Origin: Kordiimonas sediminis
GTDB taxonomy: Bacteria; Pseudomonadota; Alphaproteobacteria; Sphingomonadales; Kordiimonadaceae
Reading direction: 5' to 3'
DNA: 64,000 nucleotides
Assembly (NCBI RefSeq): GCF_014656395.1
Contig: NZ_BNCI01000001.1
Coordinates: 434,001 to 498,000 of the forward strand
The position numbers and the translations under genes are program-made. The notes under the pieces were generated by a model, which saw only the letters and a program-made list of their open reading frames with translations, made no database searches and was not told the origin of the DNA. Of this stretch, positions 26,183 to 35,954 are shown piece after piece (position 1 is the stretch's first letter; every line of letters begins with the position of its first letter).

Positions 26183-28003
26183 CTATTTCTTTCTTAACTG
26201 GCCAAACTGACTAGCGCCCGAATGGGCAAGCCCAACATTATCCCGCATTGCTGCAAACAATCCGCGTCCGAATGTTGTTGCGGACTGGGTGACGGCGGCT
26301 ACGTCCCTGCTGGCAAGATCAGCAGCAACCTCAAGACTACCACCCACCGCGTCCAGACGGATCATATCCCCCGTTTGAATACGGCCAATCATCCCGCCTT
26401 CGCTGGCTTCTGGTGACACATGAATTGCCGCAGGTACCTTTCCGCTGGCGCCTGACATTCTGCCGTCCGTCACCAGGGCGACCTTGAACCCTTTGTCCTG
26501 CAACACACCAAGTGACGGTGTTAATTTATGCAACTCCGGCATGCCGTTCGCTTTCGGCCCCTGAAACCTAACAACCGCAATAAAGTCGCGTTCAAGCTCC
26601 CCCGCTTTGAAGGCCGTCAAAAGATCATCCTGCGTATCAAAAACAATCGCCGGTGCTTCCACAAATTGATGCTCAGGCTTCACCGCCGACACTTTGATCA
26701 CGGCTTCACCCAGGTTGCCAGCCAACAATTTCAAGCCACCTGTGTTTTGAAATGCCCTGTCGCAAGGCCGCAAAATAGTATCATCCAGAGGCTCCGCCAC
26801 CGGAGGGATAAAGGACAAAGTACCCTTTTCAAGGATTGGACCAACAGCGTAACTGGACAGATTTTGGCCAGTAATTGTCTGTGCATCACCGTTCAGATAC
26901 CCTGCTGTCAGCAGTTCCCGCATGACATAAGGCGTCCCGCCCGCGGCGTGAAACGCATTAATATCCGCCAAGCCGTTCGGATACACCCGCGCAATCAAGG
27001 GGACAAGATCAGACAGGTCCGAAAAATCCTGCCATGTTACCTGCCAGCCAGCGGCAGCCGCAATCGCGGGTATATGCAGTGTATGGTTCGTCGAACCGCC
27101 TGTCGCCAACAGTCCCACAATACCGTTCACCACAGCTTCTGCCGAAACTATTTCGCCCAGACCAACAACCGCTTCTGCCTTGGCGGCTTCAACTACCACC
27201 CGGGCTGCCTCGGCGTTCAACTGGTCACGCAGGCTTGTGCCAGGGGCGACAAAGCTGCTGCCTGGCAACTGCAGTCCCATCATTTCCAGCATCATCTGGT
27301 TTGAGTTCGCGGTACCGTAAAATGTACAGGTCCCCGGACTGTGATACGCCTTTGATTCGCTTTCCAGTAATTGATCGCGACCAACCTCGCCTGTGGCATA
27401 GGCCTGCCGCACCTTGGCTTTTTCCGTATTAGAAATGCCCGTAGGCATTGGCCCCGCAGGCACAAAAACAAAGGGCAGATGTCCAAACGACAAGGCACCA
27501 ATCAACAAGCCGGGCACAATTTTATCACAAACACCAAACAGCATGCCGCCATCGAAAACATTGTGCGTCATCGCAAGCGCCGTTGCCATAGCAATCACAT
27601 CGCGGCTAAACAGCGACAATTCCATGCCCGGCTGACCCTGTGTAACACCGTCACACATGGCAGGGACACCGCCCGCCATCTGCGCCACACCCCCGGCGGC
27701 TGCCACTGCTGCCTTTACCTCATCCAAAAAGCGGTGATACGGCTGATGGGCGCTAAGCATATCATTATAGGCACTGACAATGGCGATATCGGCAACGGGA
27801 CCGCCCGCATCCTGATCCGTAAGTTTTCTTTTATCTGCGCGGTTGCAGGCTGCAAACGCATGAGCAAGATTACCACAGGAAAGTGTATCCCGCGCCCGCC
27901 CCTGACCGCGCATCGCATAGACGTCTTCCAGATATCGGTCGCGACTTTCCTGCGACCGGGCGATAATACGCTGCGTTATTGCTTGTATGTCTTTCTGTAC
28001 CAT
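26183..28003 (-). CDS. edd: Phosphogluconate dehydratase
   Basis: A 606-residue IlvD/Edd-family iron-sulfur dehydratase that turns 6-phosphogluconate into KDPG. Cluster cysteines are visible in [23 protein letters not shown] and [15 protein letters not shown], and the C-terminal [18 protein letters not shown] motif is standard. The length is as expected for Edd rather than IlvD. It is third in an operon headed by zwf, 24 bases after pgl. Confidence 0.96.
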   Translation of the reverse strand: MVQKDIQAITQRIIARSQESRDRYLEDVYAMRGQGRARDTLSCGNLAHAFAACNRADKRKLTDQDAGGPVADIAIVSAYNDMLSAHQPYHRFLDEVKAAVAAAGGVAQMAGGVPAMCDGVTQGQPGMELSLFSRDVIAMATALAMTHNVFDGGMLFGVCDKIVPGLLIGALSFGHLPFVFVPAGPMPTGISNTEKAKVRQAYATGEVGRDQLLESESKAYHSPGTCTFYGTANSNQMMLEMMGLQLPGSSFVAPGTSLRDQLNAEAARVVVEAAKAEAVVGLGEIVSAEAVVNGIVGLLATGGSTNHTLHIPAIAAAAGWQVTWQDFSDLSDLVPLIARVYPNGLADINAFHAAGGTPYVMRELLTAGYLNGDAQTITGQNLSSYAVGPILEKGTLSFIPPVAEPLDDTILRPCDRAFQNTGGLKLLAGNLGEAVIKVSAVKPEHQFVEAPAIVFDTQDDLLTAFKAGELERDFIAVVRFQGPKANGMPELHKLTPSLGVLQDKGFKVALVTDGRMSGASGKVPAAIHVSPEASEGGMIGRIQTGDMIRLDAVGGSLEVAADLASRDVAAVTQSATTFGRGLFAAMRDNVGLAHSGASQFGQLRKK

Positions 28004-28027
28004 GGTGTGCCGTCCTGTACCGTCCTT

Positions 28028-28735
28028 TTACGGTGCCCAATAAACTTTTAAGGGCTTATAAAGGCCCGCAAGTAACCTGCCGATTGGCAAATCCGATCCG
28101 GGCTCCAATGCTGCTTCGAGCACAGCACGTTTTTCCTTGCCCGTTATCATCAAATCCAGATGATCCGCCGACGCAATCGCCGGTGCCGTCAGGGTCAGTC
28201 TTTCAAGTTCATCCCCTGTTATGTCCGACTGCGGCGCTGTCACCGCAACGATATACCGATCACTGTCCCAGTTAAATGCCTCTTCTTGTCCTTTTGCATT
28301 CTGAAACAGGCTCGCCGTGTGTCCGTCACTGCCCATGCCTAGCAAAATACTGTGTATCGGACGAACCTTGTCGAGATAATGGCGGTTGGCCTGATCAGCG
28401 GCTACATCAGCTGTATCAGCCCCTTCCTGCCAAAGCCCGACGAACGACGCGGCAGCTGCCTTGTCTTTCAGAAGACAGGTGCGAACAAATTTCTCATTGC
28501 TGCGGGGATGACCCGGCGGGACAAATCGTTCGTCCACCAACGACACCACCACGCTTGACCATTTTACATCTGTTTGGGCCATCGCACGGAACAAAGGCTT
28601 CGGCGTTGACCCGCCACTTACCGCCCAACTGACTGTACCACCGGCCATCAGATGATTTGAAAAGCGCGCCGTCAGATCATGGACCATCTGCACGACCATA
28701 TCATCTGGTGAAGCAAACTCACGAAACTCTATCAT
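28028..28735 (-). CDS. pgl: 6-phosphogluconolactonase
   Basis: A 235-residue DevB/SOL-type lactonase hydrolysing 6-phosphogluconolactone. Family marks are AVSGGSTPKPLFRAM near the N-terminus, VSLVDERFVPPGHPRSNEKFVR, and LLGMGSDGHTASLFQNA in the second half. It lies between zwf and edd in the same operon. Confidence 0.95.
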   Translation of the reverse strand: MIEFREFASPDDMVVQMVHDLTARFSNHLMAGGTVSWAVSGGSTPKPLFRAMAQTDVKWSSVVVSLVDERFVPPGHPRSNEKFVRTCLLKDKAAAASFVGLWQEGADTADVAADQANRHYLDKVRPIHSILLGMGSDGHTASLFQNAKGQEEAFNWDSDRYIVAVTAPQSDITGDELERLTLTAPAIASADHLDLMITGKEKRAVLEAALEPGSDLPIGRLLAGLYKPLKVYWAP

Positions 28736-28756
28736 GCTACATCACTTCCCTACTGA

Positions 28757-30214
28757 TTAACCGCGTTTTTCATGGAACCATGCTCTGCCGTCACTGCGCA
28801 GCAAGTCATGGGCTTCATAAGGCCCCCAGGAGCCTGCCGGATATTCAACCGGGGTAATGTTGAAATAGTCCCACTTGCTAATGATGCCGTCAACCCAGCG
28901 CCAGGCATACTCAACTTCTTCCCGGTGCACGAACAGGCTTTGGTCCCCTTCCGCCACGGCGAAGATCAACCGCAGATACGGCCCCAACCTGTTCGGATCA
29001 GACACATCCAGATTCAGTTCAACCTCTTTCAGATCCGCCTGACCTTCTGCACTGTTTTTAACCATCATGCGCAGCGCCAGATGATCAACCGGTTGCAGGC
29101 GAATGATGAAACGGTTTGGCCGGTTGTGATACTGCCAATCCGGGCTACTGCTATGCGGCACATCCTTGAACTGGATCATGATCTCTGCAAAACGGTCCGG
29201 CAATCGCTTGCCTGTCCGCAGATAGAACGGAACACCGGCCCAGCGCCAGTTCTCGACAAATGTTTTAATCGCTACGTAGGTTTCTGTATTGCTATTGCCG
29301 TCCAGGTTCATGTCTTCGCAGTAACCATCCACCTGCTGTCCGGCCACTGTTCCAGCGCTATACTGACCGCGTACCACATCGGTTTTAATAGTCTCGTTGG
29401 TGATATTGCTCAGCGATTTTAGCACCTTCAGTTTTTCTTCCCGAATGGATTCCGCGTCCATCCGAGCCGGTGGCTCCATCGCAACAAGGCAAAGCAATTG
29501 CAGCAAATGGTTTTGCACCATATCGCGCAAAGCACCGACACCCTCATAATAGCCCCCACGCCCCGCAAGCCCAAGGTCTTCGGCTATACTGATCTGAACG
29601 TGATCAATGGTCTGGTTATTCCACAGCCGCTCAAACAAGATGTTGGAGAATCGTAGTGCCAAAAGATTCTGCACCGCTTCCTTACCGAGATAATGATCAA
29701 TCCGGAAAGTCTGGCTTTCGTCAAAATGACACGCGACATCCGCATTGATTTCACGCGCACTAGCCAGATCATGACCCAGCGGTTTTTCCAGGACGATCCG
29801 GCACCGATCCGTATTTAACTGGTGATGGCTAAGGGCCGCACAGACACTTGTAAAAACACTGGGCGGGATTGCCAGAAAATGAATGATCGGCCTGTCTGCA
29901 CAGGATTGAAGTGTCTCAACAAGCCACTTCCAGCCGTCGTCTTCTTTATCCGTCAGGGACAGGGGTACAATAGAAACCATCGCCGCAAACTGCTGCAGCT
30001 TCTGATCGTCTGCAGACACGTCATCACCGTTTGCAGCCAGCACATCCGCAAGCCACGGCAATACGTCTTCGTCTGGTGCGCTGCGTGTTGTCAGAAAAAT
30101 ACGCGATACGGGGTCTACCCGCCCGGATACAAACCCGGCATACAGCGCAGGCAATAATTTCTTCCGCGACAGATCACCAGTACCGCCATAAATAACCAAA
30201 TCAAAAAGATGCAC
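28757..30214 (-). CDS. zwf: Glucose-6-phosphate 1-dehydrogenase
   Basis: A 485-residue NAD(P)-dependent dehydrogenase and entry to the Entner-Doudoroff route. The coenzyme-binding GGTGDLSRKKLLP is at residues 10-22, and the substrate and catalytic signature RIDHYLGKE at 171-179 (His174). The EKPLGHDL motif is also present. First gene of the zwf-pgl-edd-eda operon, with a perfect 20-bp palindrome about 65 bases upstream, so it is likely repressed by the nearby LacI protein when glucose is absent. Confidence 0.96.
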   Translation of the reverse strand: MHLFDLVIYGGTGDLSRKKLLPALYAGFVSGRVDPVSRIFLTTRSAPDEDVLPWLADVLAANGDDVSADDQKLQQFAAMVSIVPLSLTDKEDDGWKWLVETLQSCADRPIIHFLAIPPSVFTSVCAALSHHQLNTDRCRIVLEKPLGHDLASAREINADVACHFDESQTFRIDHYLGKEAVQNLLALRFSNILFERLWNNQTIDHVQISIAEDLGLAGRGGYYEGVGALRDMVQNHLLQLLCLVAMEPPARMDAESIREEKLKVLKSLSNITNETIKTDVVRGQYSAGTVAGQQVDGYCEDMNLDGNSNTETYVAIKTFVENWRWAGVPFYLRTGKRLPDRFAEIMIQFKDVPHSSSPDWQYHNRPNRFIIRLQPVDHLALRMMVKNSAEGQADLKEVELNLDVSDPNRLGPYLRLIFAVAEGDQSLFVHREEVEYAWRWVDGIISKWDYFNITPVEYPAGSWGPYEAHDLLRSDGRAWFHEKRG

Positions 30215-30276
30215 GTAACCTTACTCCCCGCCAGAAATTTCCTGACATTGTCCAAATTTGACGTGACACTCCCATA

Positions 30277-30296
30277 AATTGACAGCGCTGTCAATT
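30277..30296. promoter_or_regulatory. LacI-family operator (palindrome 2, copy between zwf and ppc)
   Basis: Perfect 20-bp palindrome AATTGACAGCGCTGTCAATT. Located midway between the divergent zwf operon and the PEP-carboxylase-like gene; its two halves each contain a TTGACA. Confidence 0.82.
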
Positions 30297-30308
30297 CTTG
30301 TCATAACA
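30280..30308 (+). promoter_or_regulatory. Candidate promoter of the PEP-carboxylase-like gene
   Basis: TTGACA (30280-30285), 17 bases, then CATAAC (30303-30308, four of six consensus). The -35 lies within the operator. No equally good pair was found for zwf on the other strand. Confidence 0.5.
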
Positions 30309-30390
30309 CTTTTCATTCGGCTTTCGGGCTAGACACCACAGTGGTCGAAACGTACGCTATGATGCAAGAAATGACGGGATGGGGTATTTT

Positions 30391-33207
30391 ATGTCAACGG
30401 ACCTAATAAACGAAATTCAGGAATCTATTGCCGCTTACCGGGCAAGCGCGAATGAAGATCCGGTGATTAATCCCTACTCTCCTTTGGCGTTCAAGCTTGC
30501 ACGGGCCATTGATGAGGGCACCTTTACGCTGGATGCTGTCAAAGCTTCACTGAGCGATCTTAACGAAAAAGCGTTTAAGGCAAGGGTTCGCCGGTTGCGC
30601 GCCTATATCGGGCAGACATCACCGGCAGATAACCAGCAACAGCTGACCGCCGCCATTGATAATATTGCCGATAAAGCAGACACATTTGACCAGTTTCAAG
30701 ACCATATTGAACAAGACCTGATCGGTTTGGTGATAACGGCGCACCCCACTTTTGCATACGACGAAAACACCTATGCCAATCTGGTTGCGGCCACGTTTGA
30801 CCAACCCCACAAGGCGCATTTATCCCCGCCAGACAGCAGCCTGGATCTGAACAGCGAGTATAAGCAGGCCGCCCATGCGCTGGAGACGTTTCACAAAGCA
30901 TTTGACAAGCTGGCTGCAACAATCCTTCAGGCGGCACAAAAACATTACCCTGAGGACTGGAAACTATTGACGCCGCGCCTTATTACGATTGCCAGTTGGG
31001 TTGGCTTTGATCTTGATGGCCGGTCTGACATTACCTGGCTTACCAGCGTCCGGTTCCGTCTGAAAATGGCAGCAGGCCAGCTCCGCAGCTATGCCGACCG
31101 CTGGGCCGAACTTTCCAAGCGTATAGAAGATACTGCGGACAGCAAAACAATCGGCGCATCTTTGCAGGCTTACACCGAGTATTACAGTCGCGCCTATGAC
31201 CATATCCCGTCTGAGCCGGATGATATCGACGCTGTGCGCACCTTCAGTAAAAACATTGCCACCAAATTGCCGGATACAACTCTGTCGTTCTCCGGCCTGA
31301 AATCACGGTTGGGGGCACTGGCTACGCACACAAAAGACTCCGCGCTTGCAACCGACATTCTTGTATTCCGGGCACGGCTGTCTGCGTTTGGCTTTGGTCA
31401 GTCCCATATGCACTTCCGTCTGAATGCGTCACAGCTGCACAACGGCATTCGGCCACTGGTTTCCATGGAAAAATCCCCGGATATTGCATCCAGTAAACGG
31501 CGGTTCATTACAGCCGTTAGCTCGTTACTGGACACAGTAGAAGCACAAACAGTCAGCTTTGAACATGTTGCAACAGAAAGGGTAACAGCTGCCCGTCTGT
31601 TTATGCTGGTTAGTCAGTTCCGGCGCTACTTTAATGACGATACCCCAATCCGTTTCCTGATCGCCGAGGCAGACACCCCCTTCACCGTTCTGGCAGCGCT
31701 ATATTATGCAAAACTGTTCGGTGTTGATGATATCACCGATATTTCGCCGCTGTTTGAAACAGAAATAGCGCTCGAACGCGGCAGTAAGGTGATCGAAGAG
31801 CTGCTGGAGAACCCTCATTATTATGCCTATGTAAAAAAGCGCGGCAGACTGGCCGTACAGGCTGGCTACTCTGACGCTGGCCGATATATGGGACAGGTCG
31901 CAGCCGGATTATCCATCGAACGCCTTCGTATGAAATTGATGCGTCTTTGGCAGAAATTTGATCTGGAAGGTGTTGAGCTTCTGATTTTTGACACCGGCGG
32001 AGAAAGTGTTGGGCGCGGCGCGCATCCGGAAAGCCTGCAGGCACGGCTGCGGTACTATAATAGTTATGCTGCCCGGGGGCTTTGCCGCGACCTGGGGATC
32101 AGCTACAAGCAGGAAATCAGCCTTCAGGGCGGTGACGGTTACATGCTTCTTGGCAACACAGAAGCGGCGCTTGCAACTGTCTCTCAAATCCTGACGAGTG
32201 AGCTGACAATACCCCCAAGGGACGCAGCGGATTATCTCTATGAAGATACTGACTGGTCGCTGGATTTTTTCCTGAAGCTAAAAGAATTTCACAGCCGGCT
32301 AACGGATGACCCCGATTATCTGACCCTGATTGCATCCATGGGACCGGAAATACTGTATCCCAGCGGGTCCCGCATGACGATCCGTCAGGTAGAAGGCCGT
32401 GCGCCAGCTGCTCTGGAAAAACTAAGTCAGATTCGCGCCATCCCGCACAATGCCTTATTACAGCAAATGGGCTTTTTCTCTAACAGTGTCAGCGGTCTTG
32501 GCGGGGCAATCAACAGCGACCCGGACAGCTTCGAAGCAGCGATAGAAAAGTCAGAACGACTGCGCCACATCCTGAAATTGGTCAATACGGCGCTGGACCT
32601 GACGGACGAGGACCTGCTGCGTGGCTATATCGCCCAGTTTGATCCCCAATACTGGATTGACTGCCTGCGGTTTGAAAAAGAAGAGCACCGTCACCGGCGC
32701 ATCAAACGTCTGGTCAAACTGCTTGTCAGCCATAATATCCATGAACCGCTGAGACGCATGAACCGAGTTTTTGATGAAGACCTTATAGACCTGAAGGACC
32801 AGTTGGAGACCATGTCTCTCGACAAGGGCTTTACCCTGAGCGATGAGGAGAAAAATGAATATATTCTTCTGCATGTCATCAGAATAGCCCTGATCCAGCG
32901 CCTGTTTATCCTGACCACACGCATACCACGGTTCGCGAGCCACAAAGGCACAACAACAGAGACGATCAAACTCCAGATCCTGAAATTTCAAATTCCGTCA
33001 GCCCTTAGCCAGCTTCGGGAAATTTTCCAGGCCGGACCCGACACACGGGATGCTGGTCCAAACTATGAGGGTGCATCCTATACGCCGCCCAACACCAGCG
33101 GATATGCCTGGGAACATGTCGAAGTCTTTGATGCCATCGAGGACCATTTCAACCTGATCCGCGACGTTAGTATGACACTTAGTGGCTATACGGGGGCGAT
33201 GGGCTGA
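30391..33207 (+). CDS. Divergent phosphoenolpyruvate carboxylase-like protein
   Basis: About 938 residues aligned throughout with PEP carboxylase (PF00311), an anaplerotic enzyme. VITAHPT (His118) matches the catalytic LTAHPTE, and PLFET with GYSD (Asp495) match the metal ligands. The core loop is altered: E. coli FHGRGG reads FDTGGE here (residues 533-538), so the essential His and Arg become Asp and Gly; the next Arg (Arg542) is kept. The Lys of GYSDSAKD is Arg498, and the usual NTG C-terminus is replaced by TGAMG. The start at 30391 follows GGATGGGG. It could be a distinct PEPC subfamily or a non-carboxylating homologue. Divergent from zwf across a shared operator. Confidence 0.8.
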   Translation: MSTDLINEIQESIAAYRASANEDPVINPYSPLAFKLARAIDEGTFTLDAVKASLSDLNEKAFKARVRRLRAYIGQTSPADNQQQLTAAIDNIADKADTFDQFQDHIEQDLIGLVITAHPTFAYDENTYANLVAATFDQPHKAHLSPPDSSLDLNSEYKQAAHALETFHKAFDKLAATILQAAQKHYPEDWKLLTPRLITIASWVGFDLDGRSDITWLTSVRFRLKMAAGQLRSYADRWAELSKRIEDTADSKTIGASLQAYTEYYSRAYDHIPSEPDDIDAVRTFSKNIATKLPDTTLSFSGLKSRLGALATHTKDSALATDILVFRARLSAFGFGQSHMHFRLNASQLHNGIRPLVSMEKSPDIASSKRRFITAVSSLLDTVEAQTVSFEHVATERVTAARLFMLVSQFRRYFNDDTPIRFLIAEADTPFTVLAALYYAKLFGVDDITDISPLFETEIALERGSKVIEELLENPHYYAYVKKRGRLAVQAGYSDAGRYMGQVAAGLSIERLRMKLMRLWQKFDLEGVELLIFDTGGESVGRGAHPESLQARLRYYNSYAARGLCRDLGISYKQEISLQGGDGYMLLGNTEAALATVSQILTSELTIPPRDAADYLYEDTDWSLDFFLKLKEFHSRLTDDPDYLTLIASMGPEILYPSGSRMTIRQVEGRAPAALEKLSQIRAIPHNALLQQMGFFSNSVSGLGGAINSDPDSFEAAIEKSERLRHILKLVNTALDLTDEDLLRGYIAQFDPQYWIDCLRFEKEEHRHRRIKRLVKLLVSHNIHEPLRRMNRVFDEDLIDLKDQLETMSLDKGFTLSDEEKNEYILLHVIRIALIQRLFILTTRIPRFASHKGTTTETIKLQILKFQIPSALSQLREIFQAGPDTRDAGPNYEGASYTPPNTSGYAWEHVEVFDAIEDHFNLIRDVSMTLSGYTGAMG

Positions 33208-33455
33208 TCCTGTAATCACGCCTGCTCCGCTGCCCTGAACCATTCATAAAGACCGTACAGCTACGCCGTGGGCATACCCGCCGCAGTAGGAAACCGTCCC
33301 ACATTTTTTAGCGAGAAACCACCCTTTACCTTGCCCCCTGCTGTGCTTTAGCCATTGGCTGGACCACGAAAAGGATCTTTTTTATTGTTTCTTTGAAAGA
33401 ATTTTATGCCGGCACTGACTATGTCTTCAGGGTCTACTTAAACAAGGACATATTC

Positions 33456-34892
33456 ATGCCTACTAAAGCCATCTTCACGCACCAGATTCCCCTGATAGCA
33501 ATTGTACATTTTATTCTGCTGTTCTTTATCCCCCTTTCAGACGTTAAGGCACAGGACCAGACAGTGATCAGGAACGTTACTGTCATCAAGGGAGACGGGA
33601 CACAGCCGCAGCGGAATAAAGATGTGCTTATTAAAGACGGACGCATTGTAAAAATCACTCACGCTGCAACCGATGATACACCGTACCAAGGCATGAAAAT
33701 ACTGAACGCAACTGGTCAGTATCTCTCCCCCGGGTTTATTGATACCCATGCCCATCTTGCCATGGGTCCGGTTTCAGTTTCCGTGATTGACGGGGGCCCC
33801 ATTCTGGCGATGCAGCCATCGGAAAACCTGCCCCGTGTTACCCTTGAGCGCCTCTTGGCGCACGGTGTCACCACTAGTCGCGATCCCGGCGGGCACACGG
33901 AGACAACCATACGGGCCAAAAGCCAACAAGCAACCGGCGCTATTACGGGCGCTTCCCCGCACGTGGCCGGCCTGATTTTTGACATAACCCGCTTTGATAA
34001 TTTGGTAGAGACTGTCGAAACAGCCGATGACCTAAGGAACAGGATTGACCGTCAAGCTGAGGCCGGAGTTGACTGGATCAAACTCTACACCGGCCTGCCG
34101 TCCGATCTGGTTAAAGCCGGCATCAACCATGCCCACAAACGCGGGCTAAAAGTCACCGGCCATCTGGATACAACCACCTGGACAGAAGCCGCCCGCGCAG
34201 GCATCGATTCCATCGTACATATTGTACCGGGTTCCGCCGCCTTGCTGCCTGAAAATACGCGTGACAGCTATGCTGCCTCCCGCCTTATAACCCGCGCCTT
34301 TTTCAGCTGGTTTGAACATGTGGATTTTCAAAGCCCTGCCTTTCAGGAAATGATCACGGCACTAAGGGAAAATAATGTATCCATCGACCCAACACTCGTA
34401 CTGTTTCATTCCATTGCCTTTGGTAACACAGATACATACAAGGCACAGCCCGGGCTGGATGATCTGCCCGCAGAGCTGACAGAGAACTGGCGCACCAGTT
34501 TCCACATGAACATTGGCTGGACGGACGCTGATTATGTTTATGCGCAGGCACAGTGGGGCCGGGTGCTGGACTTTACAAAGCTGCTCTTTGATGAAGGTAT
34601 CATGTTAACCACTGGTACAGATGCTAATAACCCCTTTATCCTGCCAGGGGAAAGTTTCCATCAGGAACTGGCGCTTTTGGTATCCGCGGGGATTTCACCG
34701 CTGGAGGTGCACCAGATGGCAACCCTGAACGGTGCCAAACTACTTGGACAGGCAGATGACATCGGTACTGTGGAAGAAGGCAAGATTGCGGACCTCGTTC
34801 TTCTTGGCAGCAACCCTGTAACCAGCATCAGTGCGACAAAAGAGATTGTTTGGGTTATGCAGCGTGGTACGCTGGTTCATGACACTAGATAA
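33456..34892 (+). CDS. Exported metal-dependent amidohydrolase
   Basis: A 478-residue amidohydrolase-superfamily enzyme (imidazolonepropionase/prolidase-like branch). An N-terminal hydrophobic signal runs to about residue 32 (SDVKA). The binuclear site appears complete: His98 and His100 (DTHAH), carbamylatable Lys209 (DWIKLYTG), His236 (VTGHLD), His255 (IVHIV) and Asp389 (GTDAN). The start at 33456 has AAGGA upstream; an earlier in-frame ATG exists at 33393. Exported members include Xaa-Pro or Xaa-Arg dipeptidases and ochratoxinase-like enzymes. It precedes a sigma/membrane-protein pair by 11 bases. Confidence 0.88.
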   Translation: MPTKAIFTHQIPLIAIVHFILLFFIPLSDVKAQDQTVIRNVTVIKGDGTQPQRNKDVLIKDGRIVKITHAATDDTPYQGMKILNATGQYLSPGFIDTHAHLAMGPVSVSVIDGGPILAMQPSENLPRVTLERLLAHGVTTSRDPGGHTETTIRAKSQQATGAITGASPHVAGLIFDITRFDNLVETVETADDLRNRIDRQAEAGVDWIKLYTGLPSDLVKAGINHAHKRGLKVTGHLDTTTWTEAARAGIDSIVHIVPGSAALLPENTRDSYAASRLITRAFFSWFEHVDFQSPAFQEMITALRENNVSIDPTLVLFHSIAFGNTDTYKAQPGLDDLPAELTENWRTSFHMNIGWTDADYVYAQAQWGRVLDFTKLLFDEGIMLTTGTDANNPFILPGESFHQELALLVSAGISPLEVHQMATLNGAKLLGQADDIGTVEEGKIADLVLLGSNPVTSISATKEIVWVMQRGTLVHDTR

Positions 34893-34903
34893 AGTCTGAC
34901 ACT

Positions 34904-35398
34904 ATGGCTGACACGCGCGATACAATAGTAGCCGAATACGCTGGGCTTGTCTGGCGTATTGCAGGCAGCTATGAGGCAAACCCGGACCTTCGACGGGACC
35001 TTAATCAGGAAATACTTTTTTCTGTCTGGAAAGCGCTGCCTTCTTTTCGCGGGGATGCCAGCGTCAAAACATTCATCGCCCGAATTGCCCACAATATTTG
35101 CGTCAGTCATGTAGCAAAAATCATGCGTAGCCCCCGTGAAATGGAACTGCAGGACCAATTCACCAGCGACGCAGCAACCCCGGAAGAAGCTGCAGACGCA
35201 AACCGGCAAAAAGAAATGCTGGCCGCAGCCATCCGCACATTGCCGCTGGAATGGCGTCAACCCCTATCCCTAACGCTTGAAAGTTTTACCCCAAAAGAAA
35301 TTGCGGATGTTCTCGGAGTATCCCCCAACATTGTGTCCATTCGTCTGACACGCGCCAAAGCCGCACTGAAACAAAAACTGGAACACCATCATGCCTGA
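34904..35398 (+). CDS. ECF-type RNA polymerase sigma factor
   Basis: A 164-residue sigma factor: region 2 at residues 5-70 (EYAGLVWRIAGSYEANPDLRRDLNQEI, then SVKTFIARIAHNICVSH) and region 4 at about 105-160 (LPLEWRQPLSLTLESFTPKEIADVLGVS, then IRLTRAKAALKQKL). It starts 11 bases after the amidohydrolase and overlaps the next gene by eight bases. That next gene encodes a membrane protein and is the natural candidate for its anti-sigma factor. The ribosome site is weak, which fits coupled translation from the upstream gene. Confidence 0.9.
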   Translation: MADTRDTIVAEYAGLVWRIAGSYEANPDLRRDLNQEILFSVWKALPSFRGDASVKTFIARIAHNICVSHVAKIMRSPREMELQDQFTSDAATPEEAADANRQKEMLAAAIRTLPLEWRQPLSLTLESFTPKEIADVLGVSPNIVSIRLTRAKAALKQKLEHHHA

Positions 35399-35954
35399 TA
35401 CAAACGATCTGGATCTGGAAAAACTGACCGCAGCCTGGGAGCACGACACAGCGCCTGACCTGGACACACTCCACCGGGACATACTGAGGCGACAGCGCGG
35501 GTCTTACCGGATTCTGATTGCCGAACTTTTCATTGCTGCTGGCGGCACGCTGACCGGCCTTTATATGGTGTTTTCAGACGTCCCTGCGATTGGTATTGTG
35601 GTGATGCTCTTTTCACTTTTCGCTGGCTGGATTTCGCTTCTGGTTAGACGCCGATTTGCCCGCGTCCCCACCGGTACTATTGCCTCAGAAACGGCGGCAC
35701 TGGTGCAGTCGTACCGGCGGTACATTGATATTCAATTGATGGGCGGTATGGTCATCGCGGGCGCCCTGTTGTTTATAGCCGTACTGCTGTATGTCAGGCC
35801 CGCAGAACAGAATGATCCTATGGTCTTCACTGCGTCGATTGGTACCATATCAATCGCGCTGACCCTAACACTTGTGAAAATTCGGCGCGGCGTGAACCGA
35901 CTGACTGGGCTATTAACCCTTGGCCAGTCGGTGCAAAATCCGGAAGATTCCTAA
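35391..35954 (+). CDS. Membrane protein, candidate anti-sigma factor
   Basis: A 187-residue protein with a charged cytoplasmic N-terminus (about 42 residues) followed by two closely spaced transmembrane helices (IAELFIAAGGTLTGLYMVF and IGIVVMLFSLFAGWISLLV), a basic loop, and two more helices. It has no zinc-binding HxxxCxxC (ZAS) motif, so it is not a classical zinc anti-sigma factor. Overlap of eight bases with the sigma gene supports a sigma/anti-sigma pair; this is inference from position, not from a recognised domain. Confidence 0.75.
   Translation: MPDTNDLDLEKLTAAWEHDTAPDLDTLHRDILRRQRGSYRILIAELFIAAGGTLTGLYMVFSDVPAIGIVVMLFSLFAGWISLLVRRRFARVPTGTIASETAALVQSYRRYIDIQLMGGMVIAGALLFIAVLLYVRPAEQNDPMVFTASIGTISIALTLTLVKIRRGVNRLTGLLTLGQSVQNPEDS

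Noticed and set aside
26528-27304. A 258-codon plus-strand frame opposite edd
   Set aside because: Fully antisense to the edd gene, of biased composition (many His, Arg, Gln, Cys) and with no recognisable domain.
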